Shown: in pieces, positions 14,429 to 16,811 of the stretch
Layout of the letters: the number at the start of each line of letters is the position of its first letter
Numbering within the stretch: position 1 is the first letter of the stretch
Assembly (NCBI GenBank): GCA_018702715.1
Contig: JABIYQ010000562.1
Coordinates: forward strand, 1 to 16,811
Direction: 5' to 3'
DNA from: Desulfobacula sp.
GTDB lineage: Bacteria; Desulfobacterota; Desulfobacteria; Desulfobacterales; Desulfobacteraceae
Length of the DNA stretch: 16,811 bases
The notes under the pieces: model-generated
Database searches by the model: none
Seen by the model: only the letters and a program-made list of their open reading frames with translations
Told to the model about the DNA's origin: nothing
Translations under genes and position numbers: made by a program

Positions 14429-16186
14429 TTGAAAATAATTAAAAAGAACTTCATAGCATTGATTGTAATTTGTCTGACAATTAGTTCTTTGTGGGTTTCC
14501 AACCGAGCTGTTACTCCCAAGGAAGCATCCTGGGCGGATGTGGTGGCAGAATCAAGGACCGGCGGGTATAGCCTTATAAAAACAGATGAACTTTGGAAAA
14601 AATACCAGAAAGGTCCTGAAAATCTTTTGATCATTGATACCCGCCAGGAGTGGGAATTTCGAACCGGCCATATCAAACAGGCCGTCAATTTTCCAATAGA
14701 ACCTACCTGGCTCTCCCGTTGGCAGAAAAAAACGCCTCTTGAAAAATTTTTAGGCCCGGACAAAAACCGAACCATTGTTTTTTACTGAGCCGGCCTGGCA
14801 TGAGTTCGAAGCGACTCGGCAGCCCGTGTGGCTGTAAAACTTGGTTACTCAAACATTTATCGTGACCCGCTTGGATATCCTGAATGGCATGCCCAGGGAT
14901 TTCCTGTAAAAACAGCTCCGGCAGGAACTGCCGGTATTGAACAAGCAGGGGATATTTCAGATCTTTCCAAAGATAATGCCTATGGCAAATTACATGGTTG
15001 GGCTATGATTTGGACACTTTTGGGTATTTTTGTCGGGGGCATGGCCCTGAACCTTACTCCCTGTGTATATCCCCTCATTCCCATCACAATCTCCTACTTT
15101 GGCGGCAGGAACGGTAAAGGGCAGACGATTGTCCACGGCATATGCTATGTGGGCGGAATTGCCTTTACAAATTCAATGTTGGGTGTATTTGCTGCCCTGA
15201 CAGGCGGATTGATGGGGGCATTATTACAGCATCCTCTGGTATTGATGATTATTGCAGTTCTTTTGATTTCTCTTTCATTCAGCATGTTCGGATTCTGGGA
15301 ATTACGGATTCCCTACGGCCTTATGCAGACCGCGACAAAATCACATGCCGGATATTTAGGTTCTTTATTCATGGGGCTTATGATGGGAGTTGTTGCAGCA
15401 CCCTGCATAGGTCCTTTTGTCCTTGGACTGCTCACATGGGTGGCCAGCATGGGGAGTCCATGGCTGGGATTTATAATTTTCTTTACCTTAAGTTTAGGAC
15501 TTGGACTGCCATTTTTTTTCCTGGCAATTTTTTCCGGTAATATTAGTAGACTTCCCCGGTCCGGAGAATGGATGCTTTGGGTCAGAAAACTTATGGGCTG
15601 GGTATTGATGGGTATGGCTGTCTATTTTGTACAGCCGCTTTTCTCCAAAACTTTTGGAACCTTTGCCATGGCAGGCGTGGCTTTATCAGCAGGGCTGCAC
15701 TTAGGCTGGATAGACAAAACAAAGGCAGCATTTAAAAGCTTTGAAAGGATTAAAATGACAGCGGCTTTGGCGTCTCTTGTGTTCATGACTATTCTTGTGG
15801 TGACTTTTATCACCCAGGGATCCGGAGCAAATTTTAATTCCTATGATGAAAAACTACTGGTGCAGGCAAAAAATATAAATAAACCTGTGATCATTGATTT
15901 TTCTGCAGAATGGTGCAGCCCCTGCCGTGAACTTGATGATCTTACTTTTCATGATGAAAAAATAGTGGATATAACAGCAAAGGATTTTATCCTGATCAAG
16001 GTAGATCTTACCCGCAAAGGTGATCCAATCCATGAAAAACTGCTAAAAAAATATCATATCAAAGGTGTCCCAACTATAATTTTTCTGGATAGAAATGGAA
16101 AGGAAATCAAAGGACTACGTCTGGTAGATTTTGAACCCCCGGAGCAATTTTTAGAAAGATTAAACAAGGTAAAACTATTATTGTAA
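14429..16186 (+). CDS. Double-selenocysteine rhodanese fused to DsbD-like CcdA and thioredoxin domains
   Basis: One 585-residue protein if UGA at 14786-14788 and 14801-14803 are read as selenocysteine (U120, U125). It starts at TTG 14429 with AAGGAAG 5 nt upstream. A hydrophobic signal anchor covers about 7-27. A rhodanese domain (about 45-160) has IIDTRQEWEFRTGHI and the active loop FYUAGLAU, which aligns with YCRGPYC of the preceding ArsR-rhodanese. Downstream, AARVAVKLGY and PEWHAQGFPV are typical rhodanese C-terminal blocks. From about 190 a CcdA-type membrane domain follows, with redox cysteines C212 (NLTPCVYPL) and C326 (APCIGPF). A last helix spans about 444-462, and a thioredoxin domain with WCSPC (C496, C499) ends the protein. 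DsbD has an immunoglobulin-like alpha domain where the rhodanese sits here. It probably passes reducing equivalents across the membrane to an external Sec-rhodanese. Standard translation would give a truncated rhodanese plus a DsbD lacking a signal and a ribosome site. Confidence 0.88.
14801..14818 (+). promoter_or_regulatory. SECIS-like hairpin for the first UGA
   Basis: UGAGUU (14801-14806) pairs with GACUCG (14813-14818), including G-U wobbles at both ends, around the loop CGAAGC. Broken pairing continues outward (CUG 14795-14797 with CAG 14820-14822). The loop begins about 18 nt after the first UGA, within the usual bacterial SECIS range, and has a G at position 2. The second UGA lies inside the 5' arm. 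Folding was done by eye. Confidence 0.55.
14819..14835 (+). promoter_or_regulatory. SECIS-like hairpin for the second UGA
   Basis: CAGCC (14820-14824) pairs with GGCUG (14830-14834), extended by a G-U pair (14819 with 14835), around the loop CGUGU. The loop begins about 21 nt after the second UGA and has GU at positions 2-3, as bacterial SelB-binding loops often do. It does not overlap the minimal first hairpin, so each UGA has its own candidate element. Confidence 0.55.
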
Positions 16187-16215
16187 GAATATATAAATTA
16201 TTTAAGGAATAAATC

Positions 16216-16533
16216 ATGTTAAAAGTAAGCTTTTTTTTAAACGAGCCCAATGGCAAGCCCTGAAAACATTTTAAAAAAATCATGCCCGGGCTGGGCAAAA
16301 CATATGATATAGAAATCCAAGTCATTTCAAAACCCATTTCAGAATACAATACAGATGAATATTTTGAACTGGATCTGCCGGTAGCCCCTGCAGTATTGGT
16401 GGGAGATGAAATTGTGGCAGAAGGGACAGATGTACCAGGGCATGACATAGAGGTTTCAATTTGCAAACAATTGGACTTATCTGCCCCTCAAAAAAAAGAA
16501 AAAGGGTTTTTAGGAAAACTATTTAAAAAATAA
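16216..16533 (+). CDS. Small selenoprotein, thioredoxin-fold-like
   Basis: Reading UGA 16261-16263 as selenocysteine gives 105 residues from ATG 16216, which has AAGGA 7 nt upstream. The first ATG after the UGA (16282) has no ribosome site. U16 sits in NEPNGKPUKHF, directly after a first beta strand (LKVSFFL), where thioredoxin-fold proteins carry their redox residue. LPVAPAVLVGDEIVAEG is a typical cis-Pro and following-strand region of such folds. There is no partner Cys beside U16; the only Cys is C87 near the C-terminus. No signal peptide is visible, and the tail is Lys-rich. It lies 29 nt behind the Sec-rhodanese-DsbD gene and probably exchanges electrons or sulfur with it or with cytoplasmic thiols. 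I do not recognise a named family. Confidence 0.8.
16279..16308 (+). promoter_or_regulatory. SECIS-like hairpin of the small selenoprotein gene
   Basis: GCCC (16284-16287) pairs with GGGC (16293-16296) around the loop GGGCU. An outer AUCAU/AUGAU stem (16279-16283 with 16304-16308) extends it across a 7-nt 3' bulge. The loop begins about 24 nt after the UGA and starts with G, compatible with bacterial SECIS rules. Folding was judged by eye. Confidence 0.5.
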
Positions 16534-16547
16534 AATTATGAGGACAT

Positions 16548-16811
16548 ATGAATTCCGTTCCTTTTGAAATGGGCCCTATCAGACCGGTCGATGAAGCTGA
16601 CAGCCTGTTGATTCGAACTACCCGGGGCTGCCCTTGGAATAGGTGTACCTTTTGCAGCCTGTATAAAAATATGAAATTTTCCCTGAGATCTGTGACCGAG
16701 ATCAAAAAAGATATCATAGCTGCAAAAGAATATTTCAATGGACACCCTTTTGAAACATGTTTTCTCCAGGATGGGGACAGTTTTGTCATGGGAACAAAAG
16801 ACCTGATCGAA
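16548..16811 (+). CDS. Radical SAM protein, N-terminal part (runs off the window)
   Basis: Eighty-eight codons are visible and the reading frame is open at the window end. The block LLIRTTRGCPWNRCTFCSLY holds the CxxxCxxC motif that binds the radical-SAM [4Fe-4S] cluster and S-adenosylmethionine. FLQDGDSFVM is the following strand region. The start at ATG 16548 lies 14 nt after the previous stop, with GAGGA very close (3-nt spacing). The first residues (PFEMGPIRPVDEADSLLIR) match a widespread radical SAM group of unassigned function in anaerobes. It is likely the fourth gene of the ArsR-led operon. Its substrate cannot be inferred. Confidence 0.9.
   Translation, partial: MNSVPFEMGPIRPVDEADSLLIRTTRGCPWNRCTFCSLYKNMKFSLRSVTEIKKDIIAAKEYFNGHPFETCFLQDGDSFVMGTKDLIE

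Noticed and set aside
14429..14788. Rhodanese as a truncated pseudogene with a nonsense mutation
   Set aside because: The stops are both UGA, lie exactly on the two active-loop Cys positions, and the frame continues intact for more than 460 codons with the missing half of the domain. Random decay would not do this.
14828..16186. Separate DsbD gene starting at GTG 14828
   Set aside because: There is no ribosome site, and its first 30 residues are the C-terminal end of the rhodanese fold. There is no signal ahead of them.
16282..16533. Small gene starting at ATG 16282
   Set aside because: It has no ribosome site and lacks the first beta strand. The upstream ATG 16216 has a good site and only a UGA intervenes.

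Overview
The window reads as a low-GC, strictly anaerobic, sulfate-reducer-like bacterium, probably a Desulfobacterales relative (Desulfobacula/Desulfobacter type). This is inferred from the gene families, not from a marker gene: a GlpAB dehydrogenase wired to Hdr-type iron-sulfur proteins, an Hcp hybrid-cluster protein, FNR/HcpR-type sites, and in-frame UGA codons that look like selenocysteine. No rRNA, tRNA, CRISPR array or insertion sequence was found.

Positions 1-254 hold a long perfect hairpin and an AT-rich leader. Positions 255-5569 are a tightly packed operon: glpA, glpB, a large GlpC-like membrane protein and an HdrB-like CCG protein. Together they should oxidise glycerol-3-phosphate and pass electrons to the membrane. 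The GlpC-like protein adds a NarI/DsrM-like cytochrome b region, one c-type heme motif and four [4Fe-4S] motifs. The two CCG domains that close E. coli GlpC are encoded here as a separate gene. Positions 5699-8487 carry a membrane hybrid histidine kinase and a small acyl-CoA thioesterase, closed by a strong hairpin terminator shared with the opposing gene.

Positions 8564-12442 look like a nitrosative-stress locus. On the minus strand are a NapH-like polyferredoxin membrane protein and a class I hybrid-cluster protein (Hcp) with a clear twin-arginine signal. Divergent on the plus strand is an HPP-family membrane protein, from a family that includes nitrite transporters. Two FNR-type boxes lie between the divergent genes, each centred exactly 41.5 bp from a predicted start point. 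A third box precedes hcp.

Positions 12443-13548 are looser and contain decayed coding scraps, a membrane-anchored Ada-type zinc-domain protein and a Com-like zinc ribbon.

Positions 13680-16811 are the most interesting part. A good promoter with an overlapping palindrome drives an ArsR-rhodanese regulator and then a gene that conventional calling splits or truncates. Two in-frame UGA codons fall exactly where rhodaneses carry the catalytic Cys and a second Cys five residues on (a UxxxxU motif). Reading through them joins a periplasmic rhodanese to a DsbD-type CcdA membrane domain and a WCSPC thioredoxin domain, giving one 585-residue protein. Each UGA is followed at a suitable distance by its own SECIS-like hairpin. 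The next gene is a small thioredoxin-fold-like protein with another in-frame UGA and its own hairpin. A radical SAM gene runs off the window end. My interpretation is a sulfur-species-responsive operon building a transmembrane thiol/selenol relay that reduces or trans-persulfidates sulfur compounds outside the cytoplasm.
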